DNA from: Larus michahellis
Lineage: Eukaryota; Chordata; Aves; Charadriiformes; Laridae
NCBI RefSeq assembly: GCF_964199755.1
Contig: NC_133899.1
Location: 28,003,446-28,067,445, forward strand
Length of the DNA stretch: 64,000 nucleotides
Reading direction: 5' to 3'
Each line of letters starts with the position of its first letter. Positions within the stretch are counted from its first letter, which is position 1. This document shows positions 24,901 to 39,900 of this stretch, one piece after another. The position numbers were made by a program, and so were the translations under genes. Below the pieces are notes generated by a model, which was not told the DNA's origin, searched no databases, and was given only the letters and a program-made list of their open reading frames with translations.

Positions 24901-27900
24901 TGCATATTTCAACATTATATGGGCGCAGGGCCAAATGGGAAGTGGTTTGGGTTTAGTTCTTATTGTTAGGCTTTTGTACAACTAAATTGTTCCTTTGCAT
25001 ATTTTATGTTTTCACAGCCTGAGGAAGAGCTTGATCCTGAAGAGAGGGACAACTTCCTCCAACAGCTTTACAAGTTTATGGAAGACAGAGGTAACACTGA
25101 ACTTAATTTTTTTTTTTCTTTTTACTCTCTTGTCCACTCTTTTAATGGCTTCTAAAAATTACTTTTAAATGTATGGATGTTATTATGAGCGTATTCTCAC
25201 GTGCGTGAAAAAGGATAACAGCTAGTCTGGTGCTTGGAAAAACACTTCTACCCACTTTCACATGTGGCAGGTCTGCTTCCAGTACTTTAAAGCATAGTGC
25301 ACAAAGGAAACTGAAATCTTCCCTGAGGTGCTCTTTTTTTTGTTTTGCTTTCACAAAACCTTTTCTATGTTACCCATCCCTTTTAAATAAGCTTTTGGTT
25401 GATTTCTTGTTGTGACAGCCATTGCTGGGAGTTCTGCTGCTGCTAATCTCAGGCTGGAACCTGAGGAGGCCATTCATGAATGGTGAAATTCAACCAGCAG
25501 AGAATGGGAGATGTGCAAGTCTCCTTGCAGAACTGTCTTAATAATACGCCAGCGTAGCAGTGATACTCACCTGAACAGACAACTTAAAGGTTCTACTTTG
25601 TCCTGTAGCTAGGACAAGAAAATAGCATATTTTAAATGTCTGTCTTTACAGAAGTAGGTAAGACTGCTATAAACTGGAGTAGTTAAACTAGCACAAGACA
25701 TATTGGAAGTGCATGTACTATGTATATAGAGCAGGATATACCTGCTGACTTGAGGGAACTGTCGTTGCATAAACCATTCACGTCTGCAGTTGTGATGAGA
25801 CCGACACTAAAATGGAAGATTTTCTGTTGCTTGGCTGTACACCCTCCCTCCTTTTGTTTTCTTTTTTTTTTTTTTCCTTAAGTATATCTAAGCCTGGAAA
25901 AAGTTCTATCTTTAAGTATATTTGTTTTATTAATTTTACTCATGCACTCGCTATTTCAATTTGAATATTCTAAGTGTTAATCCTGCAATAACATTGGTGG
26001 AGGTAGATTACAAGTGCAACTACTGCCTTTTTACATTTTTTTTCTTTCTTTCTTTTTCCTTGACAAAAGTTACCTGAATGATATTTCCGTAGCAGCATAT
26101 AGTACAGCAAATGTTGATGTACTTGAATTCGAAATAACCAGAGCTAAGAGTAAAATGTAAAGTGCATGTAGTGCCTGAATATTCCTCTTTTTCTTGGGTT
26201 TTAAAATTGGGGGGGATAAATGGGGGAAATCAAGTTACCTTTATAAAAGAGGCCCTGCATCCCTATTAACAAGGTGTGCTCTAGACCGCAGAATTGTAAA
26301 AGAACAGTTCCAAGTCTGTCCAGTATTACTAGTTCTTATCACAGGCTTAGAAATTGATCATGTATTATAGCAAAATATACTGGAGTTCATCCAATATAAT
26401 TTTGAGGCCTCCTATGTATAACCAGCGTTTCTGGAGAATAACCTGCCTTGAGGGGAATAAGAAGCTATGTTGGGGAAAAAGAAGTCCCTGTGCTGGTGGA
26501 CTAATCCACAATTTTCTTTCTTTTCTGGTAGCCTGATTCTTCCCTTGTGTTTTCCTCCTTCCTCACTCCCTTTCTTAAGCATTCTTAGACTAAAACCAAG
26601 TAGGGGTCATGTCAGGGACTTGTAGAGGCAAAAGAAGAAAGCATGTGTGCACTGAATTTGAAGACTCAGTGCGCTGAATTTGAAGACTCAGTCCAGAAAC
26701 TATTCTTTAAGGTAGTATGTCAACTGAAGAATGTACAGGACTTTCTGGGGGACTAGGTCTTTCCCTTTGCCTGTTTATGTTTTTGGTTGGGTTTTTCTTC
26801 CCCTCTGTCCTGATAGCAAGATTTCTGTTCCCACCAGATTTGTTCTACATTCTGTTCTCTCAGTATGAATGTAATCGTGACAGTAGATTAATCATGACAG
26901 TTAGAGTAATCATGACAGTATTCCCAAAGTCTTATAAAATTATTTTAATGATTCCAAATATAATTGCATGAAGATGAAAGAAGATGAGAAGCTGCAGGGA
27001 AGAGGTTTGATGTTCTTCCTTGCTGGGAGGAGTACTGTCTACGTACGCAGCCACTTGCCCCAAGTCACTTTTGGTTTCTCCTTTTGTAGTTAATTATTGT
27101 TCTTTATATCATTGCCACTCATCTGATCTGAGTTCTTTCTTTTTCGCGGAACTGTTGCAAATATTCATGTCCTGTTAGGGCCTTGTGCTTTTTCACGTTC
27201 TGACAATTTGCCTGTGTACCTTTTTTTAATCCAGCATTTCTGCTTCTTCCCCATTCTTTTTAGACCACAGACCACAGTCTATATTCCAGAATTCATCAGG
27301 TGTTCTGTAGAGCTTGCTGCAGTTCTGGCTGTCCCCCCACTCAAAAGAGGATCAATGGAATGCAGCCAATTGGATGGGGGTTATTGCACAAGTCTGAAAA
27401 GGAGGTCAAGAAATCATAGTTATCAAGTAGTTGGTGCCATTATGCTAATAAACCACCCAGAAATATGTGCTGCATTCAAAGGAGGGTAAAGCCTAAATTG
27501 CTGGTTGGAGACTACTTGACTTGTGACATATCTTAGAACTATTAAATACATATTTTGAAATGTAGAAAGATAGTAGTTATCAAATGTGTGCTAAAGTCAT
27601 CGAATGTGTGGAAGAAGCAGTTTGCTGTTCTGTGTGGTAACTCTTTATTTCTGGTTTTGTTTTATTTAGGTACTCCTATTAATAAACCACCTGTTCTGGG
27701 CTACAAGGACCTTAATCTCTTCAAACTTTTTAGACTGGTATTTCAGCAGGGTGGGTGTGACAATGTAAGTGTCGGATGTTTCCTGAACTAAATATGTCTA
27801 TTCGTTCTTAAAGGTTGTGGCTTGTGGCTGTGTTAGATGTCATTCCTTAATGTTCTTCATTAACAAAACCTGAATTTTTTTTTTTTTTTTTTCCCCCCCC

Positions 27901-30900
27901 AAAGATTGAGAGTGGTGCTGTATGGAAGCAAATTTATATGGACCTTGGCATTCCTATTTTGAACTCGGCTGCTTCCTACAATGTAAAAACTGCTTATAGA
28001 AAGTAAGTTCTCATATCGTATAATGGTGAAAACATTTTTCCTTATTTTTTTTTTAGTAGCATGCAAAATATTCAAGCAGTTTTCGATAGTGAAAAAGTAG
28101 TTCTTCAGCTAACAAGCAGTTCTGAGCATTTTCCAGTGCCAAGGACTGAAACACTGGAGTGTTTCAGTGAAAGGAGGGGAGTGCTCAGGGCTGCATAAGT
28201 TCCCGTTGCTCTAATAATTAGAATTCCATTAATTTTCTTGTCAAGAAGTGTTCACTTTGAGCATGCAATGGTGCCACTTCAGAGTACAACAATGAAACTT
28301 ATAAAAAAAGCTTAGGAAAATTCATCTTTGCAGTGTGTGGTGATTAACAAGAATGAACTCTGTCTTCAGTCTGTAGATGCTGCGTGCAGCGAGGAAGATT
28401 TTATACCGCTTTCTTTAACTTCCTGAAAAACGTTGGTAGAGATGTTTCAGATTGCATATTTAAATATCATATTTGTGGAATCTGTAGAATAATGGCTTTA
28501 GGGCATAACTTCATACATTGCTGTGGTGCATGTGACAGTATGAAGTAGTAAAATCACTGCTTGTAATAAAAAAAAATGCATAAATCTTTTTATTCTGACA
28601 TTAACTGACACATGTTTTTTAGTTGTGTTTTAACTTTTGAAATGGAAACCTTTTAGGAATGTCACTTTTCAAGCTCATTTTCTAAATAAAGATTATTTTT
28701 ATTATTTATTCTCCTGGAAGTTTGACAAGAAACAAATTGGGCTTTTTGAGTAAAAGGGAAGAATGAGGTTCTCTTGACTCGAACCTAAGGAAATTTGACT
28801 GAATAGGGATGACTAATGACTCAGCTCATATTAATGTTGATGAAGATGAAAATATTCACACTAACTTCAGTGGGATTTGAACTGGGCACATATTTAAGGT
28901 CTGTATTTTACAGAGAAGAGTATCATTAAAAAAGTAATTGGTAAATAAGTAATAAGTTGCTCTTACAATGGAAATAACTACATTGTATGGACACAATATA
29001 GTATGTTGTAACTTGTGTATTTATTCTTTGCGGAATAAGCTAGTTCATATTTCTCTCGCCTATAACTGGATTAGAGTGTGAACACAGGCAGCTGATGCAT
29101 GGCAGTTTGTTACCATGTGGTAACTTGTTTGTACACCCATATTCTAACACTAGGCTGATTGTAGCTGTCATTGTGCATTTGCAAAACAGTGTACCTGTTC
29201 TTAGACCTTACTATCATGATTTCTTGATTGAATGGGGATGAAGTTAAATTTGTGGGAAGCACCTGTGTGTATTCTTTCTCACCATTTGATTTGTACACAT
29301 AATGGTTTTATTTCAAAATCTCTCTGGCTTTTTTTTTGGTTTATTTATTGGGTTTTGGTGTTAGGTGGTTGGTTTTTTTTTTCTTGAAGCTATTTCTTCT
29401 CTTGCTTTTCTGTGAGCAGGAAAAACTGTTTTATGCACTTCAGTAAATAGAAAATTAAACATGAAATATAAATGAAACGTTATTTGTATCTATAGGTATC
29501 TTTATGGTTTTGAAGAGTACTGCCGTTCTGCAAACATTCAGTTTAGGACCATCCATCACAATGAACCAAAAGTGGTAGAAGACATACAGAAACACGTGGA
29601 ACCAATGGAGGAAGGTGTAAAAGAGGAAGAAAAAATGCCCCCAACAGAAGTTAAAAAAGAAGCAGAAGAAAATTATTCCAGCAGTGAAAGTGAAAAAGAA
29701 GAAATAGAACTAAGATCCCCAAGGGTAAGTGGTTTGAACTGATTTCTATTTAGTAATTAACAAAACCCCTTTGTGTAGTGAACCGTTTACATAGTGAGTT
29801 TTCTCTTGTGGAGTGATTGTATGTTTGAATTAGTGTACTCATACAAGCGTAGAACAGGGTTCTGTGAATGAGGAGTTGGTGTTAACTGTTGATTATGTTC
29901 TACCTGTGAACAGAATCAGTTTTGATTACTTCTTTGTATTCTAAACCATCCATGGGGTTCGCTCAGCCTGTGTTGTATGTCAGACACGTTTCGATTCAGG
30001 GATGGCTTGAGAGCTACTGAGACCTGTGTATCATCTGAACAGTGGAACTCAGCAGGACGGTCTTGGTTGTGGGCAAGAATTTCCACAGGCACATGGAATC
30101 TGGAGCTTTCTGGCAAGAAACAAGAATATGAAGGGACTGCTGCAGCTTTAAGAATCAAAGGAAGCCACATTTCTCTCAGTTGATTTTTATCATGGTATCT
30201 TTTAATAAAAGAAACACTGCAATTTTACAGTAGATAGACAAAAGTAAAGGGAGGAACACTTGCATTTTGTCTTCCTTTGGATGATGTAGAGGTGAGGGTT
30301 AGTTACATAGTTACATAGATAAGACCAGTGACCCATCAGCTAGTGGATACTGAACACGATGGAGAATATAAGAATACTCTTACAGTATTTGTATATGAGA
30401 CTACAGCACTCCTGTTAATTCTGTGAAAAGGACATTTTGTGTTTCTTAATAGAGCATGATTACTGAAGGACAAGGAATTGCTGCTTCTTAAATTGTTCAA
30501 GTTACGAGGATTCTGTTCAACTAAAATGTAATTCTGTTAAAGTACTTCTTGCAAACCAGCTTTTCAAGCAAGTATATGACCTTTTAACTAATAGATGACA
30601 TAGTGTAAATGTAAGTTTAGATTTGTATTACATACTATATTTCTACCTAACTGAAAGTGTTTTTTTTCCAAGCTGTTATCAGTCTTAATGGGCTTCCAGG
30701 CATGACATCAGCTTTGTTGTTAGTTTGTTCAGTTTGGGGGTTTTTTGGGGTTTGGAGAAAACTGGTGAAAGGATAAGAAATGGAATAATTTTTTGTCTTT
30801 TTATCATTGGCTGTCTATGTTAATTTCTTAATAATTAAATATTACTTGGCTACATATTTTATTACTTTATTAATCCAGCCATCAGCAATCTATTTATGAA

Positions 30901-33900
30901 TGATTTTTCCCCAAAAGGGAAATTTTAATTATTGTGCATTTTAATTATTATAGTGCCTTCACTACTGTTATCTTTGGATAGCCTCCAAATAATTAATCTT
31001 GCATTCATAATGTATTGTAAATGTTCTGATTACAAAGCAATGACCCTATCAAGAGACTTTTAATAGTAAAATGGTAAACCTGTACTAGATCCCCAAGAAC
31101 CAGTTGCAAATAGTCCCCGACAGCAATTGTCTGGCTACTTAAAGTACCTTTCAAAAATGTGATACTTACTATTTTTCTAATGCTGACAAATTTCTGTTCT
31201 GTGAAATCAACAGATGGCTGTCAGGATTAAGGATGCTGAAAGGAAGATGCCTTCTTTTAGTAGTCCTACACAAGCACTTTAATTAATGCTATTGCTGTAC
31301 TTGAGCAAGTCATTTTGGCCCTTTCTATCTGTGTGACAGACCTTACAGGTCCAAACAAATGTCCTGAAATCCTTCCAAAGTCAATTGGAAGCTCGTCCTC
31401 TTTATTCTAAACCAAGCAGAATGGCTTTATTTTGCTTTTTTTTTTCCTCAGTAACAAGACTTTAAGCTATTATCTTAACACCAAAAAGCAAAATATTCCA
31501 AAATCTTCTCTCCGGTCTTCCTTCTGTATAGCAACAGTATGTTTCACTTTTAGCTGAGATTTTGAAAGGTTATCCAGAGAACAATTGACAACAGTCACTA
31601 AACTGATATTATTTCTATCCTAGGGACGAAGAAGACTTGCCCGGGATGCAACCCCAGCTAAAAAAGATAGTGAAGAAGATAAAACACAAGAAAAATTAAA
31701 AGACGGTAACAAAGAAAACAAAGATGTAGAGGAAACACCCGAGAATGCAGAAAAGAAAGGAAATGAAACTCCACTAGGGAGAAAAAGTACACCAAAGCAA
31801 AAAGAGAAAAAAATTAAAAAACAGGAGGATTCTGATAAAGAGTCAGATGAAGAGGAAGAGAGGCAGAGGGAGAGGTAAATATTAACTTGTAATTGCCTTC
31901 GTACGAGTATGTCTGTGTCATGATTGAGCTGTACTCCAAGCAGGAGTATACACACAGTTGGAGATTCTTACCAACTGAAATGTGGAAATCGGGGACCTGA
32001 TTCACTCAGACAAACAGGGAAGGGAAAACTTTGCTTCAGGCTTGTAGAGTCTGCTGTACTTTATGGAAGCATATTTTTCTGGTAGATCCAGACAGCGTTT
32101 TTCACTTTCATTTTCTTGAAGGTCTTGTCAAGGTTGTGTTGGTGTTTTATCACACTAGTATGTACAGACACCAAGTAGACCAGGCTACAACTATGCCAGG
32201 TGCTGTATGGAATCCGGCAGCAACTGTTTGGGCAGGTTGTTCTGGGAAGTTGCAATGTAAATGGAAAAGAGAGCCCTTCTTCTCCCGTGCTTTTGTTTAA
32301 GTGCCTAGTGATGGCTGATGAACCTGCACCTTGCTTGTTTTTATTCTTACCTGATGTATTGAAGGCAGGAAGGGGATCAGCTAATAAAGCAAAGGAGAAC
32401 GAAAAGGAGTTTGGATGAAACCCAGAGGTAGGTAGAAGAGGAGGGGATGGAGACATGGAAGGGCGGCAGGCAAAATAGCATCCAGAGACTAAGCTTGACA
32501 AGTTGAATTGGATTTATAGTCTTGGTTACAAATGACTTGTGAGCGGGTGATTAGTTAGGTGATCACAAGAGTAGACCTTTTCTTAGCTGACTTTGGCTGT
32601 GGTCAAGGGCAGTGTCTTGCCTGTTTAAGCTGGCTTGCCTACCTTTTCTTGTCCATGTGGCTAAGTGGTGCAGACACAAGGTAATACTGAATAAAGCCTG
32701 ATAGGGGTGTTGCATATTTTACTCTAAAGAGCTTTGAGGAGTGGGAAAAACACAGTTATTTTAAAGAAAGTGTCACTGTGCAAAAAAAAAAATAAAATCT
32801 TGCAGTGCAGAAATGCCTCAAATGAAGGTACAGTGTGGGTGTGCAGCAGGTTGCAGAGGCATGTCGAAGAGTTTTTATTAAATGGTGCTCATGGTGCTTG
32901 TCCTCTTCATTTTAATTGTTTGCCACGACAAGATAGTTCATCTCTCACTGAAGGCTACCAGACATATTTCATTAAAAGCAAACCCGTAGTTGTCTTCAGT
33001 ATTTTCTTTGTTGGTACCTTTTTTGTAATTTAACTTTTACATTATGCTAAATTCACCCTGAAATAGGGAGAGAAGTATAGGTAAAAATAGGTTAGATTTG
33101 TAATTTTTGAAAATACATTTAAGTAGAATGTTAAAACATTAGATATAGCTATAAGAGGTAGGTACTGCTAGTAAGAGCTGTGTTAGACACTTTTAATCTT
33201 GGTTAAATACTGTTGTAATCAACTCTTTTTTTTCAGTGGAATGGTGTTTGTATCCATGAGAGGTTCACTATGATGGCGTTTCAGAATTTGTGCACTCTTA
33301 GTAAACTAGCATGTTAAGCAAACTGCAGAAGACAGAATTATTTTTTTTAAAATAGTGTGTCAAAATCAAGTCTATTTTAAAAACTGAAGTTAGTTCTTCC
33401 TATCTTATTTAGGAGCCAGACACCGAGTTATCTTATTCTTCTTCTTGTAGTATCAAAATATTCATTAAAAATATTTTTAAGCTTTGACGTAGTTGTGCAC
33501 CTAATAAATTGCTTTTAAAATACAATTTTTCTGGATATTTTTGGCACTTATCCCTATTCTCTCTAAGTCCTGTTCTTGATTTAAAAAGCTGTGTCCAAGC
33601 TAGAGGCAGCGCAGGACACAGAAAATGAGAAAATTTTTTCTTGCAGCTGGTTTCTTTTGTAGTAGCTTGGCTACACTAGCTAAATGTTAAAACTTTGATT
33701 GCCACTAATTATTGGGTATTTTAAATACACTTTACTGCAGTGAGGAAATTGAGAACAAAGGAGAATCAGAAGGTGAAGAGGATGAGGAGGATGCAGAACC
33801 CTGCTTGACTGGAACCAAAGTGAAAGTAAAATATGGACGTGGAAAGACTCAAAAAATTTATGAAGCTAGTATTAAAAGCACAGAAATTGATGATGGGGAA

Positions 33901-36900
33901 GTTTTATATTTAGTTCATTACTACGGTTGGAATGTAAGGTGAGGATAAAAAATTGCCTTTCATTTATTTGTTTGTTAAAAGGATTATTTGCAGAAGAATT
34001 TTTGTTTTGTTTTTAAGAAAAAAAAGAGATGATCAGTGACTTGGCTCCGAATTGAATTATCATCATGATCTGACTCTCTTACAGTTTTTAATGTCAGTAA
34101 TTTTGTTCATGGTATGACACTGTTGCATTGAAATCTCAAATAGACTTACTTACATGTTTCCAAGTTTCCGTCTGTCTTGAAGTGAGTAATCCTCACTCAA
34201 GTATCCCTGTAATTTATTGTGTCAGCTAGTGTTAGCACTATCAGACTTTTTTTTTATTTAAGGGAGTCATTGGTAATGGTGAAGACATCTACAATTAAGT
34301 ATATCAAGCACTGAAATTTTGGCAACAAAACTTATTCTAGTATTGAATGTTAACTGTGATTATAGAGAACGGTTGTTACATGTGAAGAGAGTAGGAGAGG
34401 GATAAGCAACAAAGAACTTCAGAAAAAATTAATCAAATGCTTCTCTTGGCAGCCATGCTTTATATTCAGTACTGCTGTAGAAATGTCTTTGTTATTGTTC
34501 TTAAAAGCAGTGTGATCATGTAGACAAATATATCACAAAATTGATTCTTTTTAAAAATAGAATGCTTCTGATATATAATTTGAGATGTTCCAAATCCATA
34601 CATTTCTAAGTAAATGAAGCAGATTTTTTTGTGGCAACATAAACTTTGATGGGGGGGGGTATCCCCCCAATACTTACATGTGTCCCTTTACCTTATTAAT
34701 AACTCGAGAGATTTTGAGGAGCACTAGTAGTGTATTTGTGCTGTTCAGAATCTCATCCGGTTTGTTGCTATAATTTAAAACCTCTTTGGTTTTTTTTTTT
34801 AAAAAAATATATTTTACTACCGAAGTATGGTGTGGTGAAAACTGCCTTTTGTATGTGGTGTGAAATAATTGGCAGACTTTGTAGCTGGCTCGGTCCCCTG
34901 AGTTCCAGTGCTTTGCTAGCAAGACAAGGGAAATTTGCACCTCCATTCCCCTATCCTGTTTGGGTTTTTTTTGTTGTTTTTTTGGTTGGTTTTTTTTTTT
35001 TTACAGGCTGGAAATGTAATTCATCTCTCTAATGCCAGATACTGCATGTGTTTGTAATATATGTTCTGCTTTCCTACCTCTTCCTAATAAATATTTTCTG
35101 TAACTCAGTCTTTTAATCCTCATATTGCAAACAACTTCTTTATATGCAGTAACAAGTGTGCTGTTATTTACTTCTAGATATGATGAATGGGTGAAAGCTG
35201 ATAGGATTATCTGGCCTGTGGACAAAGGAGGACCAAAGAGAAAACAGAAGAAAAAAACAAAAGTAATGGTTATTTCAATAAGCTTCTTGTAGTACAATAC
35301 TTAATGACTGTCACTGATCCTTATTTTAGAAAAAAAAGTTACCCAGTCCACAGTCTAGTTTTTTTAACAGAAGTGTAAAGTAAGAGGTTTGACAATCAGC
35401 AGTGAAACACATTAATAAAAATGTGTTGTATTCCCCTCAGAATAAAGAAGACAGTGAAAAGGATGAGAAGAAGGATGAGGAGAAACAAAAATCAAAGCGT
35501 GGGCGACCCCCTCTAAAATCTGCTCTTCCATCAAATACATCTTGCAGTTTATCCAAAATGCCTAATAGTGAAGGTAAAACAGGAGCCAGAAGCGCACGGA
35601 ACAACTTGTCGGATTCCTCACCATTACCAAATGGAAGAGAAGGTACATCCGGTTGCACTTGCGTTCCGGCATGGAACTGCATGTAAACAGTGATTTCATG
35701 CGGTGCATTAATACAACAACTTCAACAAACACAGTGCTGTCAGCAGCTTTAAAGTCCTACTTAGTCAGTCAGTGAATAAGCAATAGAACAAAACAAATTT
35801 TTGGTGCAGATTTTACTCCATAAAACTTAATACTTTCAATTTTTGTTTTAGCAACACCTCGCAGGCAGACAAGATGTAGCTCAGGAATGTTTGATTCTGA
35901 TAGAGGATCAAACGGTGAGTGATCTGAGTCCTGTGTATGCTTTTGAGGTTATTTTTTAGTACCTTTTTAAACAAAGGTTTGGTTTTTATTTTTTACTACT
36001 TCCCCCCCCCATGAATTTTATTGAGGAAGTAGCTGAGCTGGCACTGCTGAGGAGCACAGTTTGCTCACAGAAGAGCTATGGCATGGAGGTGACTGCAAGT
36101 CATTGCATATTCTTTAGCCAGGGCCTTTCAGTCCTCATCTTGAACAGATGCAATCTAGTGGTGTAATGATAATCTTTATTCTGGTAATTAAGTCCTTGAC
36201 CTCAGTACTACATCATCTAGCACAGCTGTTAATTATACAGGAATGACAGCAATATTTTTGGTATTTCTAAGCCTCTGTGAACAAGAACTGAAGTGAAATC
36301 CATTATCTCCTGTTAGTACAGGTCTCTGAATAATCTTCTGGTAATGTAACAATGCTTGTTCTGTGTACAGTGTGATTCGTGCAGTAGTTTAGCAATGAAA
36401 TGTCCATATTGTGGTGTGGAAGGGTTGGTGGGTGGGGTTTTTTTTTTTAATGTTTGGGAGTACATGGAGGGGAGGAGGTATTATCCACAGGTAGATCATG
36501 TAAATCTTTAAATGTATTTTTGCTACTATAAACTGTAACTTGTTTATATTGGCTTATTTGGGAAATAGAAGTGCTATTACTATTGTAGTTTCACAAAAGT
36601 CTTGAGAAAAAGTAAGAACTGCGTTAAGTAATGCAGAATTTTTAAACTTGAAGTTGATTATTGTAAACTGAAGTTAATACCATAGATTACTGAAAAATAA
36701 GGTTTTGTGTGGTTGAAAAGAGAAATTGTCCTGAAACTGATGATTTAGGGTGCCATTTCTTTCTTTTTTAAAAAAAAAAATCTTTGCAGACTCTGCCTCA
36801 TCTGACAGTGAAGCAGATGAACCATCTGAAAAAAATTTGAATGAGGAATTTTCTCCAGAAACTTCAGAACTGGAAAAAAGTGAAAAACTACATGATGAGA

Positions 36901-39900
36901 AGCTAGATGAAGAAAACCCAAAGATTCCTCATGCATTGAAAGAAAATGACAGGACTCAAGTACAGCCATTAGAAACACTGAAACTGGAAGTCGAAGAAAG
37001 TGAACAAATTGTCCAGATTTTCGGAAGTAAAACAGAACAAATACAAGAAACCAAAAGAGAGGCTGAAAAATCGCCTAAAGGAAAAGGGAGAAGGAGCAAG
37101 ACAAAAGATGCCTCTTTGGAGAATGCAAACATTTCACCAGGAAGCCAGGAAGAGGTGGCAAATGAATCTCTTGCAGAACCTGAAAGATTAGACACGTCTT
37201 CCTTGGACCGTAAAGAAGTTTCCAGCACTACTGAAACAGAACCTTCTACAAAAGACAAGAAGCTTTTGAAAAGGAAAACTTTGGAACAGGCATCACCTGA
37301 GAAGAGAAATCGACGAGAAAGTGAGATGGAAGTGCCAAATATAATATCTGAAGAGAGGACCAATGAATGTACTGGAGCAGAGGAATGTAGAGGGCTGAAT
37401 GCTGAAGAGTCCCTCAGAACTGAAAATGAGGAAATGCCATCCCTGGTGGCGGAATCGGTTCAGCATTGTCAAGAGGTGAGGAATGAGAATTTCGAACATC
37501 CACCTGAAGAAAATGAGAATGTTTCCTTAAAAGATGAGGATGATGCAATGCCTCAGATTGGTCCTGAAACTTTGCTCTGCCATGAAGTGGACTTGGATGA
37601 CTTGGATGAAAAGGAGAAGAGCAGTAGTGAAGAGACAATATCAGAAAAGCCAGACCCTAATGCTTCAGGTTCAAATCCATCTGCCTTACCTTCCGCTGTC
37701 CAGTCAAGCTTTTCAGTGGCCTCACCTCTTACTGTTAGTCAGGATGAATCGCGCAGTATCAAGAGTGAAAGTGACATGACTATTGAAGTTGACAGTGTGG
37801 CAGAAGAGTCTCAAGAAGGTCTCTGTGAAAGCGAGTCTGCTAATGGATTTGAAGCCAGTACTACATCAAGCAATTGTAGTATAGCCGTGCAAGAGAGAGA
37901 GATTGGAGAGAAAGGTGAGCGCTTCCTGTGAAAAGTCATCCTCTGATGTAATGCTTTCTGAAGTTGTCTTAAGTCTGGTGTTACTTTTGCTAAGAATTGC
38001 GTGGTTTTTTTGTCATCTTCTGTTTTTAAATCCTGTTGCGGCATATTAAAAAAAGCTTGTTAATAGCAGAAATATTTGAGGCATCTGTCTTTTTTTTTTT
38101 TTTTTTTTTACTTCTCATTTAGGTCAAAAAAGACCCAGTGATAGCAATAGTGGAACAATGTCAAAAAAACAAAAGCGTACTCCAAAGCGAACAAGTGCTG
38201 CAGCCAAAAATGAAAAGAATGGAACAGGTACATTCCTGGGGGGTGAGAGGGTGAAGGTTATGCTGTCCTATGAACATGTATTAGACCCCACTGTTACCCA
38301 TTATTTCTGTTGGATTTGACTTCCTTGTCAGGGTTTTTCATTATTGTTCATCATGATTATTGGCTGTTAACTGGAGAGAACTTAGCAGCTGCGTGGTAGC
38401 AGTGTTACTGGGAAATCTCTTGTCTATTTTTAATTGCTTTGCTACAAAAACTTCTAATAACTGTGTATATTAGAAGTTACTAAATATTTACCATTATGTG
38501 TTTCTACCTCAAGTATGTGACTAGTTTTTAACTTGCTATAGAAATCTGGATTTTTTTGTTTCTGTAGTTCATCTTTGGTGATTGTTGTATTGAATGAGTC
38601 AATACATTCAGGCCCTGTGGCAGCATTATTACAATTTTTGAATATCACACTAAAATGTTAATTATCTGACATACAATATTCAGCCATATTTAACACGCCT
38701 GTGTAAAACTTGGCAATTATTGTGGGAGTCTAAAATATTTGCATATATCAGCTTAAAATTTTCTGTTACATGTTAAAGCTTTTATGCTTTTAGTCATGGT
38801 TCAGAACTGTTCCTTTAGATGTATAAAGCAATTTCGTAAATATACACAATCCTGTGCTACCTACCTATATTAATACAGTTTAACTTTATTAATCCTTAAG
38901 AAAAATACTTCAGTGTCTGCTTTATATTAGAACACCAAAATACGTGACTGTTAGAGAACTGATATCTTTTCTTATTTTAATAAACTGCTTTATTGCTTCT
39001 GTAAAAAAAACATTTGACTATCGCTTTTTGACTGAAGGCTTAGTCAGCCCTTGACTTCTCCTGCGTTAACGATCGGTACACTTGAGAGTTTAGTGCATGT
39101 TGTGTCTGATAAAGTTTTACATTGAATCTGGTACAGTCTTTCCTTGTATGCATTCTAGGACCTTCTGAGCAAGGAGGAGCGGTTTTTTCTTAATTTTTTC
39201 TGACTATAACTACAGTTTTTGAAATGTCAAGGTGTTTGGTTTGGGGTTGGTTTTTTTTTTTAAGTCCAAATGCATTTCTCTTACTGCAGGACAAAGTAGT
39301 GACAGTGAAGACCTTCCTGTCCTGGACAGTTCAAGTAAATGTACTCCTGTGAAACACATAAATGCGTCCAAACCACAGAAGATTTCTCGATCACCTGCAA
39401 GAGTGATTTCACCTCACATCAAAGATGGAGAGAAGGATAAACACAGAGAAAAACACCATCACCAGAATACTTCGCCTAGACTATACAAATGGAGTTTTCA
39501 GCTCAGTAAGAATTCTTTAAGTGACTTGATTAGAGGGAATTTACAAGAAAACTTGTTCTGAAAGAGAAATGTGCAAATTTTGGGATTCTAAATCAGGTGT
39601 AGGCCTTTTACGGTGTAGTTACGGAAGTGTGTTATCATTTGTGCTGTGTCTTGTATTCTCTTAAGAATTGCATTCATTTGTTTAAAATCACCTTGATGAA
39701 GCTATTTTTTCTTATTTCCCACTTTTAAGATGAACTAGACAATATGAGCAGCACTGAAAGGATCTCCTTCTTGCAAGAAAAACTACAGGAAATACGAAAA
39801 TACTACATGTCCTTGAAGTCAGAAGTAGCAACCATAGACAGGAGAAGAAAACGACTAAAAAAGAAAGACAGAGAAGGTAAATTTCAGATTTGCTTTATGC

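Larger units (their letters stand above)
16618..25017 (+). other. ARID4A: Large ARID4A intron containing a CpG-rich island
   Basis: This 8.4-kb intron separates the RBB1NT exons from the first ARID exon. Most of it is AT-rich with homopolymer runs (for example T then A runs near 18487-18511, and A runs near 22593 and 23036). The exception is a sharply GC-rich stretch at about 17480-17740 (separate entry). No coding exon of the main transcript is recognised inside it. Confidence 0.75.

Noticed and set aside
30295..30375. Possible second copy of the ancient retroposon (cagaccagtg-like block)
   Set aside because: Only a short stretch (agaccagtgacccatc) resembles it, too little to call.
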